Assembly: GCA_036365455.1 (NCBI GenBank)
Contig: JAWQUS010000016.1
Location: 10,563,001-10,627,000, forward strand
DNA: 64,000 bases
Direction: 5' to 3'
From: Macrosoma leucophasiata
Lineage: Eukaryota > Arthropoda > Insecta > Lepidoptera > Hedylidae
This document shows, piece after piece, positions 11,329 to 21,936 of the stretch; within the stretch, counting starts at the first letter, position 1; each line of letters begins with the position of its first letter. The translations under genes and the position numbers were made by a program. The notes under the pieces were generated by a model, which saw only the letters and a list, made by a program, of their open reading frames with translations, made no database searches and was not told the origin of the DNA.

Positions 11329-13101
11329 TCTATTGGAGGGAGGTGAAAAAGTCTAGAAGCTCTTCTCCAGTTTCTGGAATGAATAGAATAAAATCTAAGT
11401 TGGGTGACATTCTTGAGAACACGCAGGATGTGTTAAAACGATGGAGCGAGTATTATGGGGAAATGTATGATTATGCTCACAACCCTGACGCCGGAGTTGC
11501 TGACTTGACGGTGCCGGCTTGTGAGGATATAACAATAGATGAGATTGTAAGGGCGATACGAAGTTTGAAATGTGGTAAGGCTGCGGGTATTGATCAGGTT
11601 TCTGCCGAAATGATCAAATATGGTGGTGCTGCCCTTTGGGATTCTTTCTGGGTGTTGTGCAACCTTTGCTGGAGGTCCGGAAGAATCCCAAAGGATTGGC
11701 GGTGTGCGGTCATCGTGCCTTTGTATAAAGGCAAGGGTTCACGTATGGACTGCACCAGCTATCGAGCGATCAGTTTGATCAGTTTGGCAGCTAAAGTGTA
11801 TGGGAAAGTCTTAGAAAGAAGAATGAAAGAGAAGTCCGACGGGTTGTTGTGGGATGCACAGGGTGGTTTCAGAACTGGAAGAGGATGTATGGATCAAGTT
11901 TTCTCCCTCCGCAACATCGTAGAGAAGCATCTTGCTGTGAGCCAGAAGGTTTTCTGCGGTTTTGTGGATTTGGAGAAGGCGTTTGATAGGGTATTACGAA
12001 AGGAGCTGTGGGACATTTTGCCAGAGTATGGTATTGATGGCAGTCTGCTCCGTGCAATACAGTCCACGTATGTGGGCTGTCAAGCATGTGTGCGGGTAGA
12101 TGGTAACATGTCACCCTGGTTTGATGTTAACATCGGTGTCAAACAGGGTTGCGTGCTTTCGTCTAGGCTGTTTATTATATATCTGGACAAATGCCTCCAG
12201 AGGGTGAAGTTGATGGATGTGGGAGTGCGTATGGGTGACTTAGTGGTGAACTGTCTGCTTTACGCAGATGATGCGGTAATTGTTAGCTCTACACCATCTG
12301 GGCTACAAGCACTAGTCACAGTCATGAAAGAGGATTGTATGGAGAAAGGCTTACAATTGAATGTGGATAAAACTAAAGTATTAGTATTTGAAAGAGATGA
12401 ACAGAGAACAAATGCAAGGGTAGTAGTAGATGATGCAGTGTTAGAACAGGTTGATGAAATTGTATATCTTGGATGTGCTTTTAGCAAGGATGGTAGGTAC
12501 ACCACTGACATAGAAAGAAGAGTGCTTGCTGGGAATTGCGTGAATGGAGCGTTGGGTAAGCTGCTAGAATCTAAACATCTCAGCCAGCGGGCTCGACTAG
12601 CCGTACATAATGCTGTACTTACTCCAACGCTTTTATATGGAAGCGAGAGCTGGGTATGCAGGAAAGAGCATGAAAGTAAGTTGAACGCGGTCGAGATGAG
12701 ATCTTTGCGCAAGATCTGCGGTGTATCACTCACCGATCGCGTTCGTAATGAAGATGTAAGAAAGAGACTTTGTGTGAATGATAGTATCGGTGTAAAAATG
12801 AAAAAAGGCATGCTCCGATGGTTCGGGCATATAGAAAGAATGTTGAATGAGCGAATAACTAAACAGATATACAATGCGAATGTGGATGGTTGCAGAGGCC
12901 CAGGAAGACCAAGGCTGACCTACCATGACCAAATAGGTCGAGTTCTGTCTGATGGTGGGGTCAAAAGTCTTAGGAATCGGCGTGCATGTATGAAGAGAAT
13001 GATGAAGGTAGACGAGGCACGAGAGGTTTGTCAGAACCGGGATGTCTGGCGCTCTACACTCTCTGCCTACCCCGTTAGGGACCTGGCGTGAAGATACACA
13101 C
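11329..13101 (+). mobile_element. 5'-truncated RTE-like LINE with 9-bp target duplication
   Basis: Inserted inside a family U repeat. ACAGAAATA stands at 11320-11328 and again at 13102-13110. The 3' end is GGCGTGAAGATACACACAC, a short simple-sequence tail instead of poly-A. A second, short tail copy of the same family lies at 27784-27887. Confidence 0.88.
11343..13091 (+). CDS. LINE reverse transcriptase, partial at 5' end
   Basis: An open frame of about 582 codons encodes the reverse transcriptase and C-terminal region of a non-LTR retrotransposon, the enzyme that copies element RNA at a nicked target. Visible blocks are KCGKAAGIDQVSAEMIKYGG early, VPLYKGKGS, the AQGGFRTGRGCMDQVF block, a FVDLEKAFDRV block with a catalytic Asp, GVKQGCVLS, and YADDAV with Asp 309 and 310 of this frame. 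The C-terminal LRWFGHIER and GRPR blocks are typical of many insect LINE proteins. The endonuclease domain is missing because the copy is 5'-truncated, so no native start codon is present; the frame simply opens near the insertion edge. No stop or frameshift interrupts it, which suggests a young insertion. RTE-like is my best class; a related clade is possible. Confidence 0.85.
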   Translation: MKKSRSSSPVSGMNRIKSKLGDILENTQDVLKRWSEYYGEMYDYAHNPDAGVADLTVPACEDITIDEIVRAIRSLKCGKAAGIDQVSAEMIKYGGAALWDSFWVLCNLCWRSGRIPKDWRCAVIVPLYKGKGSRMDCTSYRAISLISLAAKVYGKVLERRMKEKSDGLLWDAQGGFRTGRGCMDQVFSLRNIVEKHLAVSQKVFCGFVDLEKAFDRVLRKELWDILPEYGIDGSLLRAIQSTYVGCQACVRVDGNMSPWFDVNIGVKQGCVLSSRLFIIYLDKCLQRVKLMDVGVRMGDLVVNCLLYADDAVIVSSTPSGLQALVTVMKEDCMEKGLQLNVDKTKVLVFERDEQRTNARVVVDDAVLEQVDEIVYLGCAFSKDGRYTTDIERRVLAGNCVNGALGKLLESKHLSQRARLAVHNAVLTPTLLYGSESWVCRKEHESKLNAVEMRSLRKICGVSLTDRVRNEDVRKRLCVNDSIGVKMKKGMLRWFGHIERMLNERITKQIYNANVDGCRGPGRPRLTYHDQIGRVLSDGGVKSLRNRRACMKRMMKVDEAREVCQNRDVWRSTLSAYPVRDLA

Positions 13102-13110
13102 ACAGAAATA

Positions 13111-13259
13111 CATAATTAGTGAAAATTTTAGCTTTCTAGCTATCACTGTTTATGAGATACAGCCTGGTGACAGACAGACAGATGGATGGACAGACATGCA
13201 GATAACGGGGGATAAGTAATAGGGTTCGTTTTTACCTTTTAGATACGAAACCCTAAAAA
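13111..13259 (+). repeat. Family U repeat, right half
   Basis: Continues the interrupted repeat with TTTCTAGCTATCACTGTTTA, TGAGATACAGCCTGGTGACA, a GACA-rich run, and the terminal GAAACCCTAAAAAA. Confidence 0.75.
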
Positions 13260-13718
13260 AGACAGAATATAAATACAGAATAGTTTAAAAATATTCGATA
13301 TGATTATTTTAATTGTCGTAACTATTTCTGAACCGATTCACATGAAACAAACAGTTAATGTTAAGTGAAACTTACCACAATATATTAGTGAAAACTGCAA
13401 ATCGGATAAGCCATTTCTGAAATAAGCGTGCACAAACACACAGACAAACAGACATTTTTCCGGGATAAAAAGTACCCAGTGTTGTGCGCCAAACGTTAAA
13501 GTATAATTATACCAAGTTTCATCGTAATCGGACCGGTAGATTTTGTGTGATGCTTGAACAAACAGACAGACAGACAGATAGACAAAAATTTTTCGTATCA
13601 CATATTTGTGTTCGGTATCGATCTAGTAACATCCCCTGGTATTTATTTATTTAAATATTTTCAATGTACAGAATTTACCCTTCTACAGTTTTATTATAAG
13701 TATAGATTAAAATATTTT

Positions 13719-14048
13719 AACTGTCTCGGTAGCCTAGTGGTAGCAGGCCACTACTACTACGCTGAGGTCCTGGGTTCGATTCCCGGGTAGGGGGTTATCA
13801 GAGATAATAGTGTAAAGTCCTTTATTTCTGGTTTAATTGGGATTTTTCCACTTTCCGGAAATTTCCCAGTTCCAACCTCTAAGTTTGGTAATGTGCCCGG
13901 AGATATCAACAGGCTCGCCATCTGTTACATGGGCCAAAAACGCAACCGGTGAATCGTGGGTGTTTGCATGTATGCTTGAATGCATGCATTTACATGTACC
14001 TACCCCTTCGGGGATTACAGGCGTAAAGTTACGTCATAATTTTTTTTC
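13719..14048 (+). mobile_element. SINE-A, near full length
   Basis: The best plus-strand copy. The 5' end is AACTGTCTCGGTAGCCTAG, the A box TAGCCTAGTGGTAG, and the B box GGTTCGATTCC. A body block GAAATTTCCCAGTTCC follows, then GAATGCATGCATTTACATGT, CCCTTCGGGGATTACAGGCG and a T-rich end. The head folds only partly like a tRNA, so it is a SINE and not a tRNA gene. Confidence 0.9.
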
Positions 14049-14390
14049 GATTAATTTGTTGACACAATACCTACGCCTGTTACCTACAATAGGTAGGTAA
14101 CATAACTTTACATCTGTAAATGAAATTGAAATGCTAGCTCGTTTAATTTCCGCAGTGACATATTCTGGCCTACTCGCCTGTGAGTGTATGCATCTGTAAC
14201 TGTTCAACCTGTTTATTCCATGAATTATTTATTTTCCTAATGTTTCATCATTTCACACAACAAATCGTACTAGCTCTTGTTAAATAATATATATTATAAT
14301 CATGAGAGTTTAAGGACTTGCCATTTTCAGTAAATTATTTAATAAGACTGTAGAAATACAATTTCCTGAGTCCTTATAATAATATATTTT

Positions 14391-14530
14391 TTACTGGTGG
14401 ACTAGAGCTCTAATGACGGAGCTCGCGGGCGTAGGCACCACCGCATTACCCGTTCTACTTGCCGCTAAATAGTAGTATTTAGCACTATTGTTTTCCGGCT
14501 AGGTGGTAAAATATGCCCCTGTTATCTTTG
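14391..14530 (+). mobile_element. SINE-B 5' part
   Basis: Runs from TTTACTGGTGGACTAGAGCT through GCGGGCGTAGGCACCACCGC to the AGGTGGTAAAATATG block; 3'-truncated. Confidence 0.8.
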
Positions 14531-14869
14531 GGTCTGCTTCTCTGTCTGTCCCTATTATGGTCACAAAAACAAAAGTATGTACAATGAACATACCTATTTC
14601 GATTAAAATTATTACAATTATGCATTGGACCCCCAGGAAGGCCTTTTAATCCTTTCATGTCGGAGACAGAATGAAAAATAGTGAACTTAAAAATAGTTAT
14701 CTTAAAAATTTAAACACCTGCTGTGAGGACACAACGTGCATCTTTTTAAATGGGCCATTTTGAGTCATTTCACTACTCGCAACGTTTTGAATCGTTATAT
14801 CTTAACCAGTTGGGAAGTCTCAACAACAATACCTTTTATATAAACTGAGATTTAGTCAATAAATGTATA

Positions 14870-14935
14870 TTTAACCGACTTCGAAAAAAAGAGGAGGTTC
14901 TCAATTCGTTTTATTTTATTTATTCAAGACACCTA
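14870..14935 (+). repeat. Short interspersed repeat end
   Basis: TTAACCGACTTCGAAAAAAA and GAGGAGGTTCTCAATTCG form a motif pair I know as a frequent lepidopteran repeat end. A diverged reverse match lies near 49000-49090. Confidence 0.5.
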
Positions 14936-15241
14936 TTACATATTGTATTATTGACTGTATGTTCCAAAGACAAATAGTATTTACTTTTCCAATACTTTTG
15001 GAAAACAATAATCAACATCCCAATTGCCAGCATATGATTTAAAATGCCAAGTTCCGTTACTGTTACTGTTAACGTAGTGTTTCGCAGTTCACATATTACA
15101 TGAATAAACAAACAAGGAAATACATTTTCTTATATTAATGTTTGTACTTCCGCGAAAGAAAAAACAAACGTAACCCTAATGCAAAGGTGACGCAAGCGTT
15201 ACTTCAAGACTATATTCCCTGAAGTATATGTACGTATAGAT

Positions 15242-15345
15242 ACATGCATGCATACATGCAAACACCCACAATGACGCTGTGTCCCACGTAAAAGGTGGCG
15301 ATTATAGTGAGCTTATTGATATCAACGGGCATATTACAAAACTCT
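15242..15345 (-). mobile_element. SINE-A relic
   Basis: CATGCATACATGCAAACACC followed by diverged middle blocks, including ATCAACGGGCATATTAC, matches the 3' half of SINE-A on the minus strand. Confidence 0.55.
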
Positions 15346-15654
15346 GATAGCTCATTGTGAATAGAACATTGAGGCCGTTAATCTAATATATATTGCTGAA
15401 AGAGAGCAGGAGGACAGCGCTCTCTCTGCCCTGATTAGGAATGGAATAAGAGACATCCATCCTCGAAGGGATATATTTTCCGAGCTAGTTGGCGTGCAAA
15501 TGTTCCACACGCCACTAGTGTGGTTAGTGGCCAAAGTGCTCCCTTGCCGTGTGAGTAGTGCCGTAAGCATCGACCGTAAAACCTGGCCGGGATTCTCCCT
15601 CTTGACCGCCGGATTCAAGAAGCAGCCACTCTGTACGACGAAAAAAGATGATTA

Positions 15655-16410
15655 TCCCGGCTAGTACTGGGAGATAGAGATCCCAAACGAGTGGTGGGAT
15701 TTGCAGAGATTCCACACCCGGCCCTATATATAGACCTAGGGTTCGTGAAGCGGGTAGACTAATAACTAGTGGATATTTACAATGTCCATGCAGAGCGAAT
15801 TTTCACCGATGGAAGTAAGACTGATGGCAAGGTTGGAGCAGCATTGTCCATATGGAATAAGACAGGCGAAACCAAAGCCATCACGCTTGGTCTATCTTCG
15901 CATTGCACTGTCTACCAGGCCGAACTACTGGCGATATGTAGAGCCACTAGTGAAATCCTCCGAAGCAAGCACCAGAGCTTTGGCGTCTACAGCGACTCTA
16001 GGGCAGCTCTGGAATCAGTTACAGGCCAGCGCTCTATTCACCCTCTGGCAATGGAAACCAGGGAAAACTTGAGAAGCGCACTGATCCAGGGCAAAGATGT
16101 ATCCTTGTTCTGGGTCAAGGCTCACACAGGACTGCTAGGCAACGAGCGCGCAGACCCGTTGGCTAGGGAGGCAGCTCTAAAGAACAAAAGGAGACCGGAT
16201 AACGATTAATGTCCGATGTCATTCGCCAAGCGAGTTATCCGTGAAGAATCAAGAGCTTGACGAGTGGAACCGGAGATATCGATGTGGTGAAACAGCCGCT
16301 GTCACCAAGCTTTTCCTCCCTGATGCCCGGCAAGTATACAAGTTGGTGAGGGATCTGCAACCCACCGGTGTGTTGACGCAAGTGCTCACTGGTCATGGTG
16401 GGTTCTCGTA
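15655..16410 (+). pseudogene. R1-type LINE RNase H region, decayed
   Basis: The RNase H domain of an R1-like non-LTR retrotransposon, which removes RNA from RNA/DNA hybrids during reverse transcription. Conserved acidic residues are visible in FTDGSK, YQAELLAI, VYSDSRAALE and GNERAD, the D-E-D-D set. The longest open part spans about 15769-16209. Upstream in the same frame, GFAEIPHPA and DLGFVKRVD resemble the R1 linker but are followed by two consecutive stops at 15760-15765. Downstream a stop after PDND and then a frame change lead into LFLPDARQVYKLVRDLQPTG and VLTGHGGFS, typical of the R1 C-terminal region. The fragment ends abruptly at about 16410 against a SINE-B copy. Confidence 0.85.
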
Positions 16411-16417
16411 ATCACTA

Positions 16418-16600
16418 CCATGTACCGGTTAGATGGTTATGTATGGCTCCATAATAACTATCACAGAAACATAACAACTAAGGTCTCAGAGGTGGCAACG
16501 CATCTGCATTTTGACCTCTGATTTTTGTGTAAATGTCTATATAAGCTGCAGTCATCACTCAACATCAATGTGAGCTGCGTACTTGTTTGCTAGCTTCCTT
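16418..16600 (+). mobile_element. SINE-B, variant without the usual head
   Basis: Starts ACCGGTTAGATGGTTATG, then has ATAACTATCACAG..ACATAA, TCTCAGAGGTGGCAACGCAT and the LINE-like tail. The same variant middle recurs at 19394, 34919 and 40957, so it is a subfamily. Confidence 0.75.
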
Positions 16601-16617
16601 TCATAAACGTACACAAA

Positions 16618-16796
16618 AACGTAACTTCACGCCTGTAATACCCGAAGGGATAGGCAGAGATAAATGCATGCATTCAAGCATACATGCAAACACCCACGAT
16701 GCCGGTTTTATCTCTGATAACCACCCACCCGAGAACCCAGGACCTCAGCGTAGTAGTAGTGGCCCGCTACCACTAGATTACCGAGGCAGTTACTAC
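16618..16796 (-). mobile_element. SINE-A with internal deletion and 11-bp target duplication
   Basis: Flanked by perfect copies of ACGTACACAAA at 16607-16617 and 16797-16807. The head and tail are present but the middle block is missing, so the element probably lost it before or during insertion. Confidence 0.9.
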
Positions 16797-16807
16797 ACGT
16801 ACACAAA

Positions 16808-18540
16808 CCACGATAAACGCTACGTAGTGCGCGTCAGCTAAACCCACACAAACAGAGAAGATATTTCCCAACAATATATCTGTGCTTGCCACATATCTTG
16901 TGCACTCGAATCCGCAATTTAGTTTGCGGCTCACCGCTGACAATGAGCATGCGTCTAATTTTAGCAGCACCACTGTAAGACCTAATTAAAAATTATACAA
17001 TGTTACTAGATTTCGAGGTGAAATTACTCCAAGCATAAGTTAAAGCTCATGGTAGGAAGAAACTTTATGAATGAATAATTTAAGTTATATAAATGGCGTT
17101 GATTTTAATTTTGATGAAACACTTTTAATACATAAATAAACTCCCCAAAGTGTCCGTGTTTATCTAATATTGGATATTGACATAATAAAATATGACGGAA
17201 TTTACAGTACAATTCAGTATATACATACAACATGTAACCGGAATAATGCGCACTTTCAAACACCCCGGTTAAAAAATCGAGTTATAATCATAATACATTA
17301 ATTGAATTACATGTTGATGGTACTTAATATTTTTGATTTAAAAAATAAGTAGTCATCAATCTTAGCGAACAGTATGTACACCCTACACATACTTACCTAC
17401 GGCTGCACATACAACACAAACCTACTCACACACGTACACTGTCGCAATGTAATGTAGCGTAACCTGCGCACCTAGTTATAAAATTATCTTTCACTAATTT
17501 ATTTCTTAAATTATTATTTATTACAAAATGCACGTCTGAACGAGTTTTAATGAACTTGTTGAGGCTAGCATTTTATGAAAACACACGCGAGTGAACTTAG
17601 AAATAAAAAAAAAAATAGAAAGAAAATTTTACAGGCGATCCCTGTCAATTTTTTTTCTATTTTTTTTTTACTTGCTATCTTAGAATAAGCAGTCCAGCCG
17701 CTCTCCAACTGTTTCAGTAGCGTTCTTTAATTTCTAAAAGGAATCTGTTTTCTCTTAGTAAAATTATTTAATAAAATGATAATAGAAAAAAAATATCGAA
17801 CTTATTTGTTTTACAAATAGAATAGCATATTGATTTTGCAATCACCCCATTTATTAAAAATTGACTGCTGTTTACAACATCGTTTGCCCGGATTTTGGAT
17901 ATGCCTAAAAACTTTTACACCCGTTTCACCCAACAAGGGTTTGATATTTCTTTATTTAGGCACTAAGTACAATTAACACTGCTTTTTTTCATCAGCCATT
18001 AGATGTTTCCTTGTTTTATAAAAATATGCTTATTTATTTATAACTGAAGTAGGTTTTGCTTTTGAATGGAAAAATAACTTTTATATTATTTATTAGGTAT
18101 TCAACTCAACCTCTTCATCTCGTTTTTATAGTCACAATTAAAAATAAGCTGGTGTCAGTTTGAACGCCATTAGGCACCCTAATTTCCTCAAAGGCGGTTG
18201 ATGCTTATCTTTTGATGATAAGTGGAAGAAAAAAACAAAGCCTGGCTAAAATGCCTCGTAACGGATTCTCTGCAGACAGAACAGGTAACTATGTGATTAC
18301 GAAACTTGCATCACATTTTAACATTTGATGAGATATTAAATGTTAAGACATAGAAAAAGTTGGATTAAATATAAGAAAAAGATTATTTGAAATTAATTAA
18401 GCACTTGATTCAATATTTTTTACCGAATTCAAAAAGATCCTTTAAAGTATTGGACAAATTGGTTTTAATTAATTGTGAATGAGACTGCGTAAAGATTGAT
18501 TCAAATTCAAAGGAGTTTGTTTTGTGAAACCGTTTTACAA
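16808..18540. other. Mostly unassigned AT-rich sequence
   Basis: No coding signal. A foldback of A-rich and T-rich runs lies at about 17600-17665, next to CAGTCCAGCCGCTCTCC (about 17690), a possible old SINE-D relic. The rest shows nothing I can name. Confidence 0.4.
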
Positions 18541-18545
18541 ATTAA

Positions 18546-19155
18546 AGAAAAAAACCGGACAAGTGTGAGTTCGACTCGCGTGGTGAGGGTTCCGTAATTT
18601 AAATAAATATTTTCGAAAATATTACAGATTTAAAATGCAGGGACATAGCGGTTACGGTGGTACCGGCAGGGTATATTATTAAGAATTTTCGATTTAATTT
18701 GAATACTCAAACTTCTTATAGGTTTTCCAGTAATCTATAGGCAAAGAACCATTTTCCACATTTTTTTCAAAATTTTAAGTTCAGTAGTTTCGGAGATAGG
18801 GGGGGGGGGGGGAATGGACAATTTTCGTTTTTCTTAAATAACTTCAAATTTGTTTATGCAAAAATTATAAAAAAATATATCTGAGATGCTGACAACAATC
18901 TCTTTCATTTGATATGTCACACGACACAGTGTACGATTTTTTTTTTAATTTTCTGATTTACCCCCTAAAGTGGCACCCCTTGTTTAAAATTTATTATTTT
19001 ACTTGACATGTTCATCTTTGGGTCACCAATTTACATATATTCATCAAATTTCAACTCAAATCGGTTGAGTAGTTTCGGAGCAAATTGGCAGTGACAGACG
19101 GACAAACATAATATAAGGGTTCCTTTTTTTCCTTTTAAGGTACGGAACCCTAAAA
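18546..19155 (+). repeat. Family U repeat, near full length
   Basis: Begins AAAAACCGGACAAGTGTGAG and GGGTTCCGTAATTT and ends TACGGAACCCTAAAAAC, with a GACAGACGGACAAACATA run before the end. A poly-G tract of about 14 bases sits near 18800. Confidence 0.75.
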
Positions 19156-19291
19156 ACGGAAAGAAAAATTTGACTTCGAGCAGGAATCGCACTTGCGACC
19201 TCAGGATAACCAGTCCAGGCGCTTTACCACTAAGCTACCGAAGTTCAGGTTCGATTTCTGCCCGAAGTCAAATTTATCTTTCCGTTTTTTT
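19156..19291. mobile_element. SINE-D inverted pair
   Basis: The left part is a minus-strand tRNA-like SINE head (A-box-like TAGCTTAGTGGTAAAGCGCC, diverged B box). From about 19243 the same tail appears on the plus strand: TTCGATTTCTGCCCGAAGTC and CTTTCCGTTTTTTT. The result is a hairpin with SINE tails at both outer ends. Other pieces of this SINE lie near 27.7 and 54.1 kb. Confidence 0.7.
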
Positions 19292-19393
19292 CTTTAATTT
19301 CTAAAGTTCACTCGCATGTGTTATTGCGAAAAAATAAAAAGTACAAACCTACGAGTACATACGCATATTTTGACATTTTCATATTAACAATTC

Positions 19394-19560
19394 TATGGCC
19401 TCGCAATAACTATCACAGTGACATAACTTAGGTATAAGAGGTGGCATCTGCATTTTGCATTCTGGTTTTTGTGTAGATGTCTTTAGGCTGCAGTCATCAC
19501 TTTACATCCCTGTGAACTGCATTCTTGTTTGCCACTTTTGTAATGTAATAAAAAACAATG
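19394..19560 (+). mobile_element. SINE-B variant, 5' truncated
   Basis: Variant middle block ATAACTATCACAG..ACATAAC, then GGCATCTGCATTTTGCATTC, GCTGCAGTCATCACTTTACA and CTTGTTTGCCACTTTTG with an ATAAAAAA-like end. Confidence 0.75.
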
Positions 19561-19710
19561 TGAACGTAATATCGCAAGATATTGTGTGTCAAAAGCGTGA
19601 TAGTGTCATAAGATTTTTTGTTGATGAAATGTATTTTTATGCATAATTAAAAAAAACTGCATCTGCACTCTTTATTTAAGCAAACACTTTAGGTAACTTT
19701 ATCATATTTT

Positions 19711-20540
19711 TAACCGAGTTCAAAATTGGTCCCGTAAGAATTTGATTCAGATAGGTCTATTAGTTTTTATTTTATGAGCATTTTTTACTTACTTTCACCT
19801 CAGACTAAAGGAATATTATTAGACAGCGTGTTGTCATACAGTGCGTTGAATCCACTGACGTCCTAGACAGTCGTAATGCGCATGACAACAAGATGACAAC
19901 AAGTGACAATGACACATTTACTCATCGACGACACAACACAGCTTAATTACTCCTTCGTGGATAACATTTTTTCATTGGTTTCGTATAGTCGTGTAATAAT
20001 TTTGTATGGACACACCTAAACAATTTAAATTAGGTATCTTATTGTCACGAAGCTAAAAGAGTCAGATTTTACAAATTTAGCAAATGTGAACATTAATCTA
20101 ATTGGCAATGCAGCAATAAACTAAAAAGTATTAAATAAAGATAACTACGTTAAGAAAAACTGACTTCAAAACTGAAAAGCAAAAAATAATGATTTAATTG
20201 TAATTATATACTACCTATTATTTATAGGTGCTATTTACTAATAGGTTTGAAGTCGGTGCCAAACTTCACGCCTGTAATTCCCGAAAGGCAGAGCTAAATG
20301 CATGAATTTAAGCATACATGCAAACTCCCACGATTCGCCGGTTACGTTTTGTTCAGTGTATTAATTTGCTCGTATTCATATTTAAGTGATTAAAATATAA
20401 TTATTTGTTTAAGGTTTGGCATCGACTTCAAACCTATTAGTAAATAGCACCTATAAATAATAGGTAGTATATAATTACAATTAAATCATTATTTTTTACT
20501 TTTCAGTTTTGGAGTCGGTTTTTCTTAACGTAGTTATATT
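19711..20540 (+). mobile_element. Foldback element, copy A
   Basis: The right half has two inverted arms of 124 bp, 20141-20264 and 20414-20537, that pair almost base for base (outer ends ATAACTACGTTAAG and CTTAACGTAGTTAT). Between the arms lies a minus-strand SINE-A tail. The left 430 bp has no inverted partner inside the element but is also present in copy B at 48130-48978, on the opposite strand. No coding capacity, so it is non-autonomous. Superfamily unknown; target duplications were not clear. Confidence 0.8.
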
Positions 20541-20545
20541 TATGG

Positions 20546-21105
20546 TACTTTACTGTCCGCGCAATTGTCACGAAACCAAGTTTTTCGTTCACGTATTACT
20601 TTATTGATCAGTTTACAGTCCCCACAACCTTTAATTGTTAAAACAATTGTGTCTGGTTTTTTGACTGTGAACGGTTGTATTTCAATTATTTATTAACATA
20701 AAAAATACAAAGTTAACATAACCTAATTTAAATATATTCTTGTAACCTACCTACATAGAACAAAGATATGGAAATATTTTACGATTTATTTATCAAATTC
20801 TTCAGGTGTGCCATTATGCGAACATAATTATGCAAATAGCAAAGCTTTCATAACGAAAGTGCGCGCATCGTTGAAAAAAGCCCAATTAAAATGCTAATGG
20901 GTATGTTATAACAAATACTGATATGCCACGTGAGAGCTACTTTCTGTGTGGAGATTATTCCTAACACCGACGTTAACTGTCGTGTAACGTTTTATACACT
21001 TTTTTGTACCGCAATTAATGTACTACACTTTGTTCTTGGCGGTAGAATCAAACAAAAACATCGACTAAAATATGCAGATTTACCGGCCCTGAATAGATGG
21101 AGTGT
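20546..21105. other. No gene recognised
   Basis: AT-rich sequence with no recognised repeat. The plus-strand frame that starts at 20930 runs into the SINE-A copy and is therefore not convincing. Confidence 0.4.
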
Positions 21106-21114
21106 GAAAAAAAA

Positions 21115-21432
21115 ACGTAACTTCACGCCTGTAATCCCCGAAGGGGTTGGCAGAGGTAAATGCATGCATTCAAGCATACTTGCAAACACCCACGATTCGC
21201 CGGTTACGTTTTCGCCCATGTAACAGGTGGCAAGCCTGTTGCCATCTCCGGGCACATTACCAAACTTCGAGGTACTGGGAAATTTCCAGAAAATGGATAA
21301 ATCCCAATAGAACCAGAGATAAAGGACTTACACTATTATCTCTGATAACCCACGACCCGGGAATCGAACCCAGGGCCTCAGCGTAGTAGTAGTGGCCTGC
21401 TACCACTGGGCTACTGAGACAGTTGGCTGATA
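21115..21432 (-). mobile_element. SINE-A, full-length minus copy
   Basis: All blocks are present, from the tail (AACTTCACGCCTGTAATCCC) to the head (ACTGTCTCAGTAGCCCAGTG) with intact A and B boxes. Possible target duplication: GAGTGTGAAAA at 21110-21120 and GAGTGTGGAAA at 21433-21443, one mismatch. Confidence 0.88.
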
Positions 21433-21539
21433 GAGTGTGGAAATCTGAAATACCAGGTGATATTACCTAGAGTTCTAGTAACAGGCTCAATGGCGTAGAC
21501 ATAGATACCATCGCATTATTAATTCTGTTCATATCAGTT

Positions 21540-21850
21540 TACACGTTTTTTAAGGTGGACAAAGTTGGTGTACCACGGGCAATGACCGGTTTTTTATAAC
21601 GACTAGTCCGGTTTTCCCATGCATAATCTTTCTGAATCAGGCAGTCGATGCATTCTGTGAGCTGGATAGTCTTGGGGGCTGACTCCAGTCCCCGAGAACG
21701 CCCGCCTCATATAACGCATTGCCTTTGGGCGTACTTCCCATCCTGAAGCAGATAAGTTTGCCCATGCTCTAACCTCGGCATAAGTCGGCCAGACTGGTAC
21801 AGTAAATTTGGGCTGCGCATCTGTGTCAGAAACTTGACATGAGCTGCACT
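21540..21850 (-). repeat. Probable LINE non-coding remnant, unresolved
   Basis: Low-AT stretch with ATTTTTTTTTATCAGTGC at one end on the minus strand and GGGGACTGGAGTCAGCCCCC inside. It resembles a repeat 3' region but no coding block or second copy in the window settles it. Confidence 0.3.
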
Positions 21851-21936
21851 GATAAAAAAAAAATAAATCATAACAATCATACTATGACGTGATTTACTTT
21901 AAGGCTGCTTTAAGCGACAAATAATAATTAGATGAC

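Noticed and set aside
12260..12874. Minus-strand frame of about 200 codons
   Set aside because: It lies opposite the LINE reverse-transcriptase frame, which carries the recognisable motifs.
13719..13800. tRNA gene at the heads of SINE-A copies
   Set aside because: A and B boxes are present, but acceptor arms do not pair and the same sequence continues into a repeated SINE body.
18799..18814. Poly-G run as a possible G-quadruplex or regulatory site
   Set aside because: It is an internal homopolymer of family U, also present near 306-317, and prone to sequencing error.
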